From Vulcanimicrobiota bacterium (GTDB taxonomy: Bacteria; Vulcanimicrobiota; Vulcanimicrobiia; Eremiobacterales; Eremiobacteraceae), in NCBI GenBank assembly GCA_013290125.1, contig JABCYQ010000016.1:1-62690 (forward strand): a stretch of 62,690 nucleotides of DNA, written 5' to 3'. Under the pieces are notes generated by a model. It ran no database searches and was not told the origin of the DNA. It saw nothing but the letters and a program-made list of their open reading frames with translations. Within the stretch, counting starts at the first letter, position 1, and each line of letters opens with the position of its first letter. Positions 26,718 to 34,992 of the stretch are shown piece by piece. The translations under genes were made by a program, and so were the position numbers.

Positions 26718-27209
26718 TCACTCCAAAAGGCGACGTTCCATGAAGTCGCCGACCAACCGCGCGATTCGGTCGAAGAACCTGCGGTCCTCTCCATCGAACG
26801 CAGCGAGGCGGTGGCTGTCGACGTCTATCTCACCGACGGGTTTTCCGTGCGCGCGGATCGGAGCGACGATCTCGGATTTCGTGTCGAGCGAGCAGGCGAG
26901 ATAGCGCGGATCCGCGTTGACGTCGTCGACGATCACCGTCTCATCTTGGGCGACCGCGGCACCGCAGATGCCTGAGTCGATCGGGATGCGGACGTGCGGA
27001 GTCGGCGCACCATTGAAGGGTCCAAGGACGAGCATCCGATCGTCGCTCGGATCGAGCATGTAGAAACCTGCCCACGCACAATCGGGCGAGAGCGCGACGA
27101 GCGTGTCGACGATGCTTTTTTGCAAGGTCGCGAGGCTTGTCGCCGTCACGGCGCATTCCTCGACCCGAGCTATGATATCAGACCAAGTCGTGCCGACTAC
27201 CAGCTTCAA
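26718..27209 (-). CDS. GAF-domain protein, free methionine-(R)-sulfoxide reductase (fRMsr)-like
   Basis: The 163-residue single GAF domain has the fRMsr blocks WAGFYMLD (46-53), VLGPFNGAP, RIPIDSGICG (C82), DDVNADPRYLACS (C106), SEIVAPI and GEIDVDSH. E. coli fRMsr uses three Cys: C118, C94 and C84. The equivalents of C118 and C94 are present (C106 and C82), but the C84 position is His here. It may use a two-Cys cycle, or it may have drifted to ligand binding only. It would reduce free methionine-(R)-sulfoxide in the cytoplasm, complementing MsrA nearby. The first gene of a two-gene operon with the DUF4139 protein. Confidence 0.78.
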   Translation of the reverse strand: MKLVVGTTWSDIIARVEECAVTATSLATLQKSIVDTLVALSPDCAWAGFYMLDPSDDRMLVLGPFNGAPTPHVRIPIDSGICGAAVAQDETVIVDDVNADPRYLACSLDTKSEIVAPIRAHGKPVGEIDVDSHRLAAFDGEDRRFFDRIARLVGDFMERRLLE

Positions 27210-27275
27210 GCGTTCCTCCGCGACCTAACTCGATTCCACAAGGTGCTCACGCGACGCCGACGAGAACTCTGCCGC

Positions 27276-27572
27276 ATGGCTGTCGCAGATACACTCGCAT
27301 GGATCGGTGATGTCGCGCGCGCTGCTCGCGCATCCTTTGCGCCCAAACCCCGAGGCATTGCGTTCACCATGCCATCCGGCCGGGTCATCCTCATGACGGA
27401 ATGGCAGAAGAATGGCTTTCTTCGTTGGAACATCGACGATCATTTCTTCGGCGACTGCCAACCGGCATTCGGCCCCGAGATGTATCCCGATCTCGAACGG
27501 GGCATACGCAAGGACCCTGGCGTCGCGCGCGCCGCGCGCTATCTCGAGAACATCGAGCAGACGCACAACTGA
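27276..27572 (+). CDS. Hypothetical small protein
   Basis: The 98-residue frame contains RGIAFTMPSGRVILMTEWQKNGFLRWNIDDHFFGDCQPAFGPEMYPDLE, which reads as a real globular protein rather than a shadow. I do not recognise the family. No signal peptide or membrane helix is seen. The start is uncertain: ATG 27276 is used, while GTG 27243 and longer options run into the opposite-strand GAF gene. No good ribosome binding site is visible. It ends 5 nt before the convergent DUF72 gene's stop. Confidence 0.5.
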   Translation: MAVADTLAWIGDVARAARASFAPKPRGIAFTMPSGRVILMTEWQKNGFLRWNIDDHFFGDCQPAFGPEMYPDLERGIRKDPGVARAARYLENIEQTHN

Positions 27573-27577
27573 CGCGA

Positions 27578-28411
27578 TCAATCGAATAGCTTCAATCGGG
27601 GATCAACAGCGCTTACGGCGGGCACCGCGAGCGCGACGTCCAAAAACCCCGCCATCTGGCGCGCGTTGACCGCGGACTGCCCATTTGCATGATTGTTGAA
27701 AAAGACGTACGTCTCGCGCGTCTTGTCGGCGACCTGTTCGATCCGCGGAACCCACTCTGTCAACTCCGCATCGTTGTATAAATAGGAATAGCGGTCAGAA
27801 GGTTTGTCGTGATGCCACCACGCGGCGGCGTTGCGTCCGTGAAAGCGCACGTAGCCGACGTCGGACGTCACGTGCGCGCCCGGCCGCAAGAGCGTGTCGT
27901 GCGACGGCTCGTCGACGTTGCACCAGCCGAGGTTGAGCGCCGTCAGCCGCCGCAACACGTCGGGTTTTTGCCAATCGCGGTGACGGAATTCCACCACGAT
28001 CGGCGCGTGCGGCCACGACTTGCGCAACGCTTCGATGCGCCGGTAGGCCGCGGGTGACGGACGAAAGCCATTGGGGAATTGCGCGAGGATCGCGCCGAGT
28101 TTCTTTGAGGCGCGGATCGGCTCGAGGCATGCGGCAAACCGCGCCGCTTCATCTACGGCCGGTTCGGCTTCCGCTGGCACGTGGGTTATAGCGGACGGAG
28201 CCTTGACGGTGAATCGGAACGTGGGCGGCGTGCGCCGGTCGAGTCGTTCGAACATCTCCGCGCCAGGAGTCGCGTAGTAGGTGCTGTCGATCTCGACTGC
28301 GTCGAAGCGCTCAGCATAGTACGCGATGAAATCCGATTGCGACACACCGCGCGGATAAAATGGGCCGACCCATTCGCGATAAGAGAAACCGCACGTGCCG
28401 ACTCGGATCAT
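27578..28411 (-). CDS. DUF72 domain protein (YecE-like)
   Basis: The 277-residue TIM-barrel-like protein has the family start MIRVGTCGFSYREWVGPFYP, then FDAVEIDSTYY, FRFTVKAPSAITH, GAILAQFP, VVEFRHRDW, YVRFHGR and YVFFNNHANGQSAVNA. These are the main conserved blocks of DUF72, and the length is typical. The biochemical role is not established; the fold resembles xylose-isomerase-like barrels. It probably acts in the cytoplasm. It has its own promoter region and no clear operon partner. Confidence 0.92.
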   Translation of the reverse strand: MIRVGTCGFSYREWVGPFYPRGVSQSDFIAYYAERFDAVEIDSTYYATPGAEMFERLDRRTPPTFRFTVKAPSAITHVPAEAEPAVDEAARFAACLEPIRASKKLGAILAQFPNGFRPSPAAYRRIEALRKSWPHAPIVVEFRHRDWQKPDVLRRLTALNLGWCNVDEPSHDTLLRPGAHVTSDVGYVRFHGRNAAAWWHHDKPSDRYSYLYNDAELTEWVPRIEQVADKTRETYVFFNNHANGQSAVNARQMAGFLDVALAVPAVSAVDPRLKLFD

Positions 28412-28449
28412 ATAGCCGTTTTCGGCGCGCGCCGATTCTTCGCCTTATC

Positions 28450-28485
28450 ATCTGAAGGGGCCGACTGGCGTCGGCCCCTTCAGAT
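28450..28485. repeat. Perfect long palindrome of the GGGCCGAC family
   Basis: ATCTGAAGGGGCCGAC / GTCGGCCCCTTCAGAT with a 4-nt centre (TGGC) forms a 16-bp stem. It lies between the starts of the DUF72 gene and the stop of the xylanase gene, both on the minus strand. It may terminate the xylanase transcript. Confidence 0.8.
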
Positions 28486-28502
28486 GGCGCGGCGATATGG
28501 TC

Positions 28503-29591
28503 CTAGCGCTTTGGGGCGCTCCTAAAGGCCGAGACCATCGCGTCGAAGACCGGCGTCGGTTCGAGATTCGAGCCGAACGGCAAGCCGCGGACGACGCCGC
28601 CTTTGGCCGAACCGCCTGGATCCCAGCCATTACGCCAGTTGTACTTGTCCGCAAGCGACCACGAGATGACGGTGCTCAAGCTCTTGTTCTGCAACGCCGT
28701 ATTGAGGAAGCCGTTGTATTCCTTGGCGGAGAGATTGTCGCGGGTAGCATCGTCATTGCCAAGCCGAGTGTCGAGAAGGTCGAGCTCGGTGATGAACAGT
28801 TTCAGACCCAGCGAGGCGACGTCGTGGAGAAACGTCGCATATCCCGGCGCGACGAAACCCCCGGGATCGCCCGCGAGATGGCCTTGCATCCCCAGTCCGT
28901 GGATCGGCACGCCGCGCGATTTCATCCCTTGAAGCAGATCGAGGACGAACTTGCGTTTTTGTATGCCGGACGCGCTATCCGTTTCCATGTTGTCGTCGTT
29001 GTAGAGGAGAATGGCGTTCGGATCGGCCTGCGCCGCTGTGTGAAATGCGAGGTCTATATAGTCCTGGCCGGCGTTTTGGAACCACGAATCGGTTCGAAGA
29101 CCGTCGGGCCGGCCGTCGCCGGGATGAATCGCCTCGTTCACCACGACCCAAGAATACATCTTGCCCGCGTAGCGGCCGACCACCGTCGAGATGTGATTCG
29201 TGAGCATCTGGCTTGCGTTCTGTGGCGTTAAATAGTGTTTGAGCCATTTCGGCTGGCCGCCGTGCCAGATCAGATGGCATGACGCGACCTTGAGCGCTTT
29301 GCTCTGCGCCCAGGACATCCACGCGTCGGTCTGGTCGAAGTTGAACGAAGTCGGACTCGGTCGCAGATTTGCCCATTGGAAATCGTGGCCCGATTCCACG
29401 AGTCCGCACTGCTGCGCCATAAGATCGGCAAGGTCTGGATACTGTTGGATGAGTGCGTAGTCGCGCGCGTTCGCGCCATACAATATTCCGGCCGCTGCGG
29501 CCGCTGACTTCAGAGTGGTCGAATCCGCAAGCGCCGCCTTTGCGAAAAAGGGCGCCGCCGCCGCCGCGGCGATGAATGTCCGTCGTCTCAC
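28503..29591 (-). CDS. Secreted GH10 endo-1,4-beta-xylanase
   Basis: The 362-residue enzyme has a Tat-like signal (MRRRTFIAAAAAAPFF, ending near ALADS) and a full GH10 barrel. Key blocks are WSWAQ-type substrate strand text, SCHLIWHGGQPKWL, VVVNEAI with acid/base E153, and LFITELDLLD with nucleophile E269. The end SLADKYNWRNGWDP...GLPFGSNLEPTPVFDAM fits the family. It would cut the xylan backbone outside the cytoplasm. Length is typical with no carbohydrate-binding module. With the GH1 enzyme it suggests use of plant polysaccharide. Confidence 0.94.
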   Translation of the reverse strand: MRRRTFIAAAAAAPFFAKAALADSTTLKSAAAAAGILYGANARDYALIQQYPDLADLMAQQCGLVESGHDFQWANLRPSPTSFNFDQTDAWMSWAQSKALKVASCHLIWHGGQPKWLKHYLTPQNASQMLTNHISTVVGRYAGKMYSWVVVNEAIHPGDGRPDGLRTDSWFQNAGQDYIDLAFHTAAQADPNAILLYNDDNMETDSASGIQKRKFVLDLLQGMKSRGVPIHGLGMQGHLAGDPGGFVAPGYATFLHDVASLGLKLFITELDLLDTRLGNDDATRDNLSAKEYNGFLNTALQNKSLSTVISWSLADKYNWRNGWDPGGSAKGGVVRGLPFGSNLEPTPVFDAMVSAFRSAPKR

Positions 29592-29691
29592 CGATCTGCC
29601 CTCGCTGTGGTTCCGTGAAGTTCCGTCACGGGTCTAATACGTCTACGATACAGGGCGAGCCGCCGTTTCCAAATCCCCTGACCGGGACGTA

Positions 29692-30248
29692 CTACGGTCG
29701 CGAGAAAAGCCCAACGAGCGTGGCTTCGCCAAGCAGATGCTTGCTGAGAAGCTCGGTGAGAGCGGGGCCGGTAGTGGCTTTCGACGCGCCAGGCAGTTGC
29801 GCGACGTCTAACGCATAGAGCGTGAAGATGTAGTGGTGCACGCCGCTTCCCACTGGCGGACATGGCCCGCCGTATCCCGGTTTGCCAAAGGAGGTCGTGC
29901 CTTCCACGGTGCCCGTCGGCGCGGTTGAGAAATCGCCGCCGCCGGCCGCAGCTTTTAGACCATCGGCAGACGCAGGGATATTGAGCACAACCCAATGCCA
30001 CCATCCGCCGGGCGCCTTGGCGTCGGGATCGTGCACGGTCAACGCAAAGCTCTTCGTTCCGCAGGCACGCCGCTCCAGTGCAGCGGCGGCGACACGTCAT
30101 GGCCGGTGCAACTCATGCCATCAAACTCGTAGGTGGTCGACAAGACCGTGCGATTCTGGAAACCGCTGCTCGTCAACGTGAACGGCGACCCGGTCATCAT
30201 GGATGCCGCGGCAAGAAGTGCTATCAGCGTATTCATGCCGCCGACCAT
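29692..30248 (-). pseudogene. YbhB/YbcL (Raf kinase inhibitor-like) protein gene with a single-base frameshift
   Basis: The reading starts at ATG 30248 (GGAG 5 nt upstream) with a signal-like segment (MNTLIALLAAASMMTG) and family text FTLTSSGF, then DVSPPLHWSGVPAE. It then goes out of frame. The family resumes in another frame from about 30056 with FALTVHDPDAKAPGGWWHWVVLNIP, GKPGYGGPCPPVGSGVHHYIFTLYALD and the usual C-terminus to 29692. Adding one base in the CGGAAC stretch at 30058-30062 restores a continuous protein of about 184 residues. Either the gene is recently broken or the base is an assembly error. The intact family binds phosphate- or phospholipid-like ligands; its bacterial role is unclear. 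It diverges from the epimerase gene. Confidence 0.82.
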
Positions 30249-30296
30249 TACATCTCCGGGCAGGTCGTGCCTGTTCGCCGCGGGTATCATGGGAAG

Positions 30297-31667
30297 ATGA
30301 AAAAAGTCGCGGTGACCGGCGCGTCGGGCTTTGTCGGCCGGGCGGTCGTGGCTGCGCTTGCGAAGCGCGGCGATGCCGTGCTCGCGCTTGGACGATCCGC
30401 ATCGATCGACGGCATGCCGCCGGGCGTGAAAACGGCGCGCTTCGATCCCAACGACACCAAACCGCACCCGGAGTTATTCGAAGGCCTCGATGCCGTCGTC
30501 CATCTGGCAGGCGAGACGGTCGATGGCCGCTGGAACGAGGAGAAGAAGCGGCAGATCTTCGACTCGCGAGTGGTCGGCACGCGCAATCTCATCAGCACGC
30601 TTGCGAAATGCGAGATAGCCCAGCCCCCGGTCCTTATCTGCGCATCGGCGGTCGGCTACTACGGTTCACGCGGTGACGAAGTGTTGTCGGAGTCGTCACC
30701 GCCAGGCGACGACTTTCTGGCGAGCGTGTGCAAAGCGTGGGAGAATGAAGCCGACGTCGCGCTGCTGCTCGGCATGCGCGTCGTCAAGGTGCGCGTCAGT
30801 TTTGTCTTAGGCGACGGCGGCGCTGTACGAAAGCTCTTACCGCCGTTCAAAGCGTTCATCGGCGGACCGTTCGGAACGGGGCGCATGTGGTTTCCCTGGA
30901 TCCATCTCGAGGACATCGCTGCGATGTTCCTCTGGGCGATCGATCGCGAAGAGGTCAGCGGACCGGTCAATGCCGTCTCACCTGATATCGCCACGAATGC
31001 GCGCTTCGTCCAAGCGCTCGGCCACGCGATCTCGCGGCCGGCGATCGCGCCGGTCCCGCCCTTTGCGCTTAAGCTCGTCGTCGGCGAATTCGCCGACGCG
31101 GTGCTCGCGAGTCAGCTCGTGCTGCCCGCGAAGGCGATGGATCTCGGCTTCTGCTGGGCGCACGAATCGCTCGAAGAAGCGATGCTCGACGTCCTCGCGC
31201 CGAACGCGAACAAAAAACCGGCCACGCACGAATTGCGTGCCGAACAATTCATCGCAAGACCGATCGAGGACGTGTGGCGCTTCTTCAACGATGTGACGAA
31301 GCTGCCGGAGATATCACCGCCGAGGTTTCACTTCGCGATGCCCGGTCCACCGCCCGATCTGTCGCGGGGGACGACGATCGACTATACGGTGCGGGTTCGC
31401 GGGATGCCGGTGAAGTGGAGGACGCTGATCGCCGGGTCAACGCGCGAGTCGGGATTCGTGGACTACCAAGTGCGCGGCCCGTACGCGTTGTGGCGGCATC
31501 GCCATGGATTTGAGAGCGGAAAGTCGGCTGGAACGATCGTGCGCGATGAGCTTCGTTATTCTCTACCGTGGGCGCCGCTGAGTGATATCGCTTTGCCGTT
31601 CGTGCGCCACGAGCTCTCGGACATCTGGGCCTATCGCAGGCACAAGATATCCGAGATGTTCTCCTGA
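30297..31667 (+). CDS. TIGR01777-type epimerase fused to an SRPBCC domain
   Basis: The 456-residue protein has an N-terminal NAD(P)-binding extended-SDR domain. It shows TGASGFVG at 7-14, VVHLAGETVDGRWNEEKK, VGYYGSRGDE and the block FIGGPFGTGRMWFPWIHLEDIA that marks the TIGR01777 group (E. coli YfcH-like). From about residue 315 an SRPBCC/START-like ligand-binding domain follows (FIARPIEDVWRFFNDVTKLPEISPP...). The SRPBCC part may hold a hydrophobic substrate for the reductase part. The real substrate is unknown. ATG 30297 matches the family start; the longer frame from 30078 overlaps the divergent YbhB gene. Confidence 0.87.
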   Translation: MKKVAVTGASGFVGRAVVAALAKRGDAVLALGRSASIDGMPPGVKTARFDPNDTKPHPELFEGLDAVVHLAGETVDGRWNEEKKRQIFDSRVVGTRNLISTLAKCEIAQPPVLICASAVGYYGSRGDEVLSESSPPGDDFLASVCKAWENEADVALLLGMRVVKVRVSFVLGDGGAVRKLLPPFKAFIGGPFGTGRMWFPWIHLEDIAAMFLWAIDREEVSGPVNAVSPDIATNARFVQALGHAISRPAIAPVPPFALKLVVGEFADAVLASQLVLPAKAMDLGFCWAHESLEEAMLDVLAPNANKKPATHELRAEQFIARPIEDVWRFFNDVTKLPEISPPRFHFAMPGPPPDLSRGTTIDYTVRVRGMPVKWRTLIAGSTRESGFVDYQVRGPYALWRHRHGFESGKSAGTIVRDELRYSLPWAPLSDIALPFVRHELSDIWAYRRHKISEMFS

Positions 31668-31679
31668 AGTACCACGTCG

Positions 31680-31778
31680 TTAACCGATGCGCACGCCCCA
31701 GCCTTCAAAGGCGCCCTTTTCGACCGCGGGCGAGATGACCGTCGGTCGAATGTTTGCAGCGAGAATGTGCGTCACCAT
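31680..31778 (-). CDS. 32-residue peptide with a strong ribosome binding site
   Basis: The short frame starts at ATG 31778 and is preceded by GAGGAGA with 6 nt spacing (31785-31791), one of the best Shine-Dalgarno sites in the window. The peptide begins MVTHILAANIRPTVISPAV and ends in GWGVRIG. It has no signal peptide and no Cys. It lies between the epimerase stop (31667) and the divergent ABC-binding lipoprotein. It may be a free small protein or a peptide precursor; I see no processing enzyme next to it. No family is recognised. Confidence 0.5.
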   Translation of the reverse strand: MVTHILAANIRPTVISPAVEKGAFEGWGVRIG

Positions 31779-31849
31779 TTGGTTCTCCTCGTCCGGCCCT
31801 GCCGGGGTGTTTGATGCGTTACATACACATATACTCATGTGACAAGCGG

Positions 31850-33064
31850 ATGTTGCAGATAGTTTCAGCGCTTGTCGTTTTTTCGACATTGTCTGGATGC
31901 GGTTTTCATGGCGGCGGGCCCGGGACGAAAACCATCGTCATCGGCGCGGACTTCCCCACGAGCGGCATCGACGCAGCTGCCAACGTCCCGACGCAGAACG
32001 CCGTGGCTTTGGCGGTCGAAGACGAGAACAAGCGTGGTTTGCCGGGGGGTTACACGATCCGGCTCGATACGCTCGACGATTCCGTCGGCGGAGTGCACAA
32101 CCCCGAGCAAGGCGCACTCAACATCCAATCGTTCATCTCGGATCCCGCGGTGCTTGCCGTCATCGGCCCTGGTAACTCCAATGTCGCGCGGGCCGAGATC
32201 CCAGTCGCAAATGCCGCGTCGCTTGCCATCATCTCTCCGTCCTCCACATCGATCAGCCTCACCGACGACGCGTCCGGCGCGCGCGAACTCAGACAGTCGA
32301 ATCCCGACCTGCACACGTTCTTCCGCACGGTTATGCGCGACGACATGCAGGGCGCTGCCGACGCCGACTTCGCATTCCATGCTTTGGGGGCGCGCCACGT
32401 CTACGTGATCGACGACAACGAATCGTACGGCAAAGGCTTAGCCGACGTTTTCGTGCCGGCGTTTCGCAAACTCGGCGGCGTCGTCATCGACCGCGCCCAC
32501 TTCGCCAAAGCGCAACAGGACTTCATCGCGCTGCTCACGTCCGTGGCGTCCACGAAACCGGATCTCATCTTCTATAGCGGCGTCGTGAGCACGGGCGGTG
32601 CCAAACTTCGCCGTCAGATGCTGGAACTCGGGCTTAACGCGAAGTTCATGGGCGGGGACGGCCTGAAGGATCCCGGCTTCTTGCAAGCCGGCGGCGCCGC
32701 AGCCGACGGCACGTACGCGTCTGAAGGCGCACCCGAATTATCCCACATGCCGAGCGCGCGCGCGTTTCTCTCGGAGTACGCTGCGCGTTTCCCCGGCCAG
32801 CTGCTCGGCACGTACAGCGCCAATGGCTACGCCGCCACGCAAGCTGCGATCGAGGCGATTCGAGCGCTGATGTCAAGCAACGGCGGAGTTCCCCCGACGC
32901 GCGCACAGGTCGTCGCGCAGATCGCGAAGAGCACGACGCCGGACACGCCGATCGGGCCGGTCGCTTTCAGTCGCAACGGCGATATCACCACGCCCGTGGT
33001 CAGCATGTGGATCGTGCGTGGCGGGAAATACGTCTTTCTCTCGCAGGAGCGCACGAAACTATGA
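31850..33064 (+). CDS. Periplasmic-binding-protein type 1 lipoprotein (branched-chain amino acid ABC type)
   Basis: The 404-residue protein has a lipoprotein signal (LQIVSALVVFSTLSGC, lipobox LSGC) and a Peripla_BP_6 (LivJ/K-like) domain. It has KTIVIGADFPTSGID, QNAVALAVEDENKRGLPGG, AVIGPGNSNVARAEIPVANAASLAIISPSST, and KLGGVVIDRAHFAKAQQDFIALLTSVASTKPDLIFYSG. It would capture small amino-acid-like ligands at the outer face of the inner membrane. No permease or ATPase gene is near. ATG 31850 fits the signal; ATG 31814 is possible. It overlaps the next gene by ATGA, so the pair is translationally coupled. Confidence 0.86.
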   Translation: MLQIVSALVVFSTLSGCGFHGGGPGTKTIVIGADFPTSGIDAAANVPTQNAVALAVEDENKRGLPGGYTIRLDTLDDSVGGVHNPEQGALNIQSFISDPAVLAVIGPGNSNVARAEIPVANAASLAIISPSSTSISLTDDASGARELRQSNPDLHTFFRTVMRDDMQGAADADFAFHALGARHVYVIDDNESYGKGLADVFVPAFRKLGGVVIDRAHFAKAQQDFIALLTSVASTKPDLIFYSGVVSTGGAKLRRQMLELGLNAKFMGGDGLKDPGFLQAGGAAADGTYASEGAPELSHMPSARAFLSEYAARFPGQLLGTYSANGYAATQAAIEAIRALMSSNGGVPPTRAQVVAQIAKSTTPDTPIGPVAFSRNGDITTPVVSMWIVRGGKYVFLSQERTKL

Positions 33065-33312
33065 CGGGCCAGGCGCTCACCCCACTTGTGCCGCTGATCG
33101 AAAAACTCGGATTCACCGTCGAGTTCATCGATCGCAACATCATCGCACGCGAGGGACCGGTGACCGTCTCAGAGATCGCGATGCTCTGGCAGGGCATGCC
33201 GAACAAGCACGATCGAAAGCGCACGCGTCAGCTGCTCGACGCGCTGACCGAGGCGGGCTTGCTGAAAGTTGTCGACGACGAAAGCGGCGTGTTCGCGCGC
33301 GTCGGCGGTTAG
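33061..33312 (+). CDS. Small winged-helix-like protein coupled to the binding lipoprotein
   Basis: The 83-residue protein starts at ATG 33061 within the stop of the preceding gene (ATGA overlap). The middle and end (TVSEIAMLWQGMPNKHDRKRTRQLLDALTEAGLLKVVDDE) look like a winged-helix fold, with an HTH pair and a short wing, as in small DNA-binding or scaffold domains. It has no membrane segment. I know no named family. The coupling suggests it is co-produced with the lipoprotein, although the two would be in different compartments. Confidence 0.65.
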   Translation: MTGQALTPLVPLIEKLGFTVEFIDRNIIAREGPVTVSEIAMLWQGMPNKHDRKRTRQLLDALTEAGLLKVVDDESGVFARVGG

Positions 33313-33324
33313 CTCGCGTCGGGA

Positions 33325-34935
33325 CTAGTTCTTGACCCACTGCCACGCGTTCCAGGTGGCTGAGAACGGACTAGGCCGAAGGCCGCTTAACGACGGCTGC
33401 GTCGCATAGCCGTAGCGCGGCGCGTAAAGATAGTCGTACGGTACGTCGCGCGCCACGATGTGTTGGATCTGCGAGTAGAGCGCTTTCCGATCGCGTTGCG
33501 AGGTGCCAACGAGCGCTCGTTCTTCGAGCGCGTCTACCACGGCGCTGCAGTAGCCCGCGTAGTTCGCGACGCCGCGGCACGTGACGATCCCGGAGTCGTC
33601 CGGATCGGCCCCGGTGCGCCAGGCGATGTATGCCATGTCGTACGTACCCGTCAGCAGCAGACCGCCTTCGCTCTTCGGAAGATAGAACTGCGCGAGTGAG
33701 ATCTTTTTGACTTCCACCGCGATGCCGCGATTTCGCAGCATCGCTTGCGCGTACTCGGCGGTGCGCACTGCGGTGTCACCTTCAGGAAAGGTGACGAAGA
33801 CGAGAGCAAGCGGAGAGCCGCTGCGATTGTGGCGCATGCCGTCGGGACCGCGCGGCCAGCCAAGCGCGTCGAGCATCCGATCCGCCGCTTGCGGATCGAA
33901 CTGCGGCAACCTCGCGGAAGGGTCGTACGCCCAAGAGAACTGCGGCTGGTCGCTATCGGTCACCGGATATTGACCACGCGTTATCCCGATCGACATGCGC
34001 GACCGCTCGATGGACATCGCAACGGCGCGGCGCATGCGCACGTCATCGAACGGCGGTTTGCGGCAGTTGAACGCGATCGCGCCGAAGCCGGCGAACGGGG
34101 CGTAGACGATGCGTAGAGCAGGTGATGTCCCCAGCGCCAAGCGCTGTGCTGGAGAGAGCAACGACCAGTCCAACTGACCGCCGCGCAGCATGACGAGGTC
34201 CGTGTTCGTGTCCGGCACTTCGCGCGCCCAAATCCCCTGCGCCGCCGGCGCTCCTCGGAAATAATCTCGGTTTGGCGCGAACGTCAGGCCCTCACCACGA
34301 ATCCACGACGTCAGCTTGAATGGCCCCGTTCCGATCGGATGTGTGTTGAAGTCCGATGCGCGCAACGATCCGGCGCCTTCGAGCACGTGCGCGGGAAGAA
34401 TCTCCATCGGGGTCGTGCCGTAGGTGAAGAACGTCGCGACCGCCGGCGCCCACGCGTGGCGCAGATGGAAGATCGCGGTCAGCGGGTCCGGTGTGTCGAT
34501 CGCGGTTATCAAGTCATAGCCGTGCGTGGATGGCACATCGTTGCGCGGATCGTCGATCGCTTGCCACGTGAAGCGCAGGTCGCGGGAAGTGAACGGCGCG
34601 CCGTCTTGCCAGCGTACGCCGCGCCGAAGCCGGTAGGTGATCGTCCGCCCGTCCGCGCTGACGCCGCCGTTGGCGGTCGTCGGAACGACGGCTGCGAGTG
34701 ACGGCACGAGCGCGCCACGGTCGTTCACATCCAACAATACGTCGAACATCAGCCGCGCGACTTGATGCTCGTCGTCGTTCTGCGCGAGGATCGGATCGAG
34801 GCTATGCGGGTCTTCGGAAAGATTGAAAGCGATCGTGCCGTTTGATTCGGCAGCGGACTGGTGTTGCGCCTGACGTGAACACGCGTAGCATCCCAGCGCC
34901 GCGAACAGGAGCATGACGATCGTCAAACGACGCAC
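33325..34935 (-). CDS. SBP_bac_5 oligopeptide-type ABC substrate-binding lipoprotein
   Basis: The 536-residue protein has a lipoprotein signal (LTIVMLLFAALGCYACS; either Cys could be lipidated). The full SBP family 5 fold follows: GTIAFNLSEDPHSLDPI, ITYRLRRGVRWQDGAPFTSRDLRFTWQAI, HPIGTGPFKL and VRMRRAVAMSIERSRM, with a C-terminal IVARDVPYDYLYAPRYGYA. Members deliver peptides, nickel or other ligands to Opp/Dpp-type transporters. No permease or ATPase gene is in the neighbourhood, so it works with one encoded elsewhere. It diverges from the MFS gene by 57 bp. Confidence 0.92.
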   Translation of the reverse strand: MRRLTIVMLLFAALGCYACSRQAQHQSAAESNGTIAFNLSEDPHSLDPILAQNDDEHQVARLMFDVLLDVNDRGALVPSLAAVVPTTANGGVSADGRTITYRLRRGVRWQDGAPFTSRDLRFTWQAIDDPRNDVPSTHGYDLITAIDTPDPLTAIFHLRHAWAPAVATFFTYGTTPMEILPAHVLEGAGSLRASDFNTHPIGTGPFKLTSWIRGEGLTFAPNRDYFRGAPAAQGIWAREVPDTNTDLVMLRGGQLDWSLLSPAQRLALGTSPALRIVYAPFAGFGAIAFNCRKPPFDDVRMRRAVAMSIERSRMSIGITRGQYPVTDSDQPQFSWAYDPSARLPQFDPQAADRMLDALGWPRGPDGMRHNRSGSPLALVFVTFPEGDTAVRTAEYAQAMLRNRGIAVEVKKISLAQFYLPKSEGGLLLTGTYDMAYIAWRTGADPDDSGIVTCRGVANYAGYCSAVVDALEERALVGTSQRDRKALYSQIQHIVARDVPYDYLYAPRYGYATQPSLSGLRPSPFSATWNAWQWVKN

Positions 34936-34992
34936 GCACTGCGCCTTCGACGTGGGGAAGGCGGGCCTCTTTTCGCGCGCGAAGGCGGCGCC

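Noticed and set aside
25812-26975. 387-codon plus-strand frame
   Set aside because: It is antisense to the DUF4139 and GAF genes, both of which have clear family matches; GC-rich codons leave the opposite frame open.
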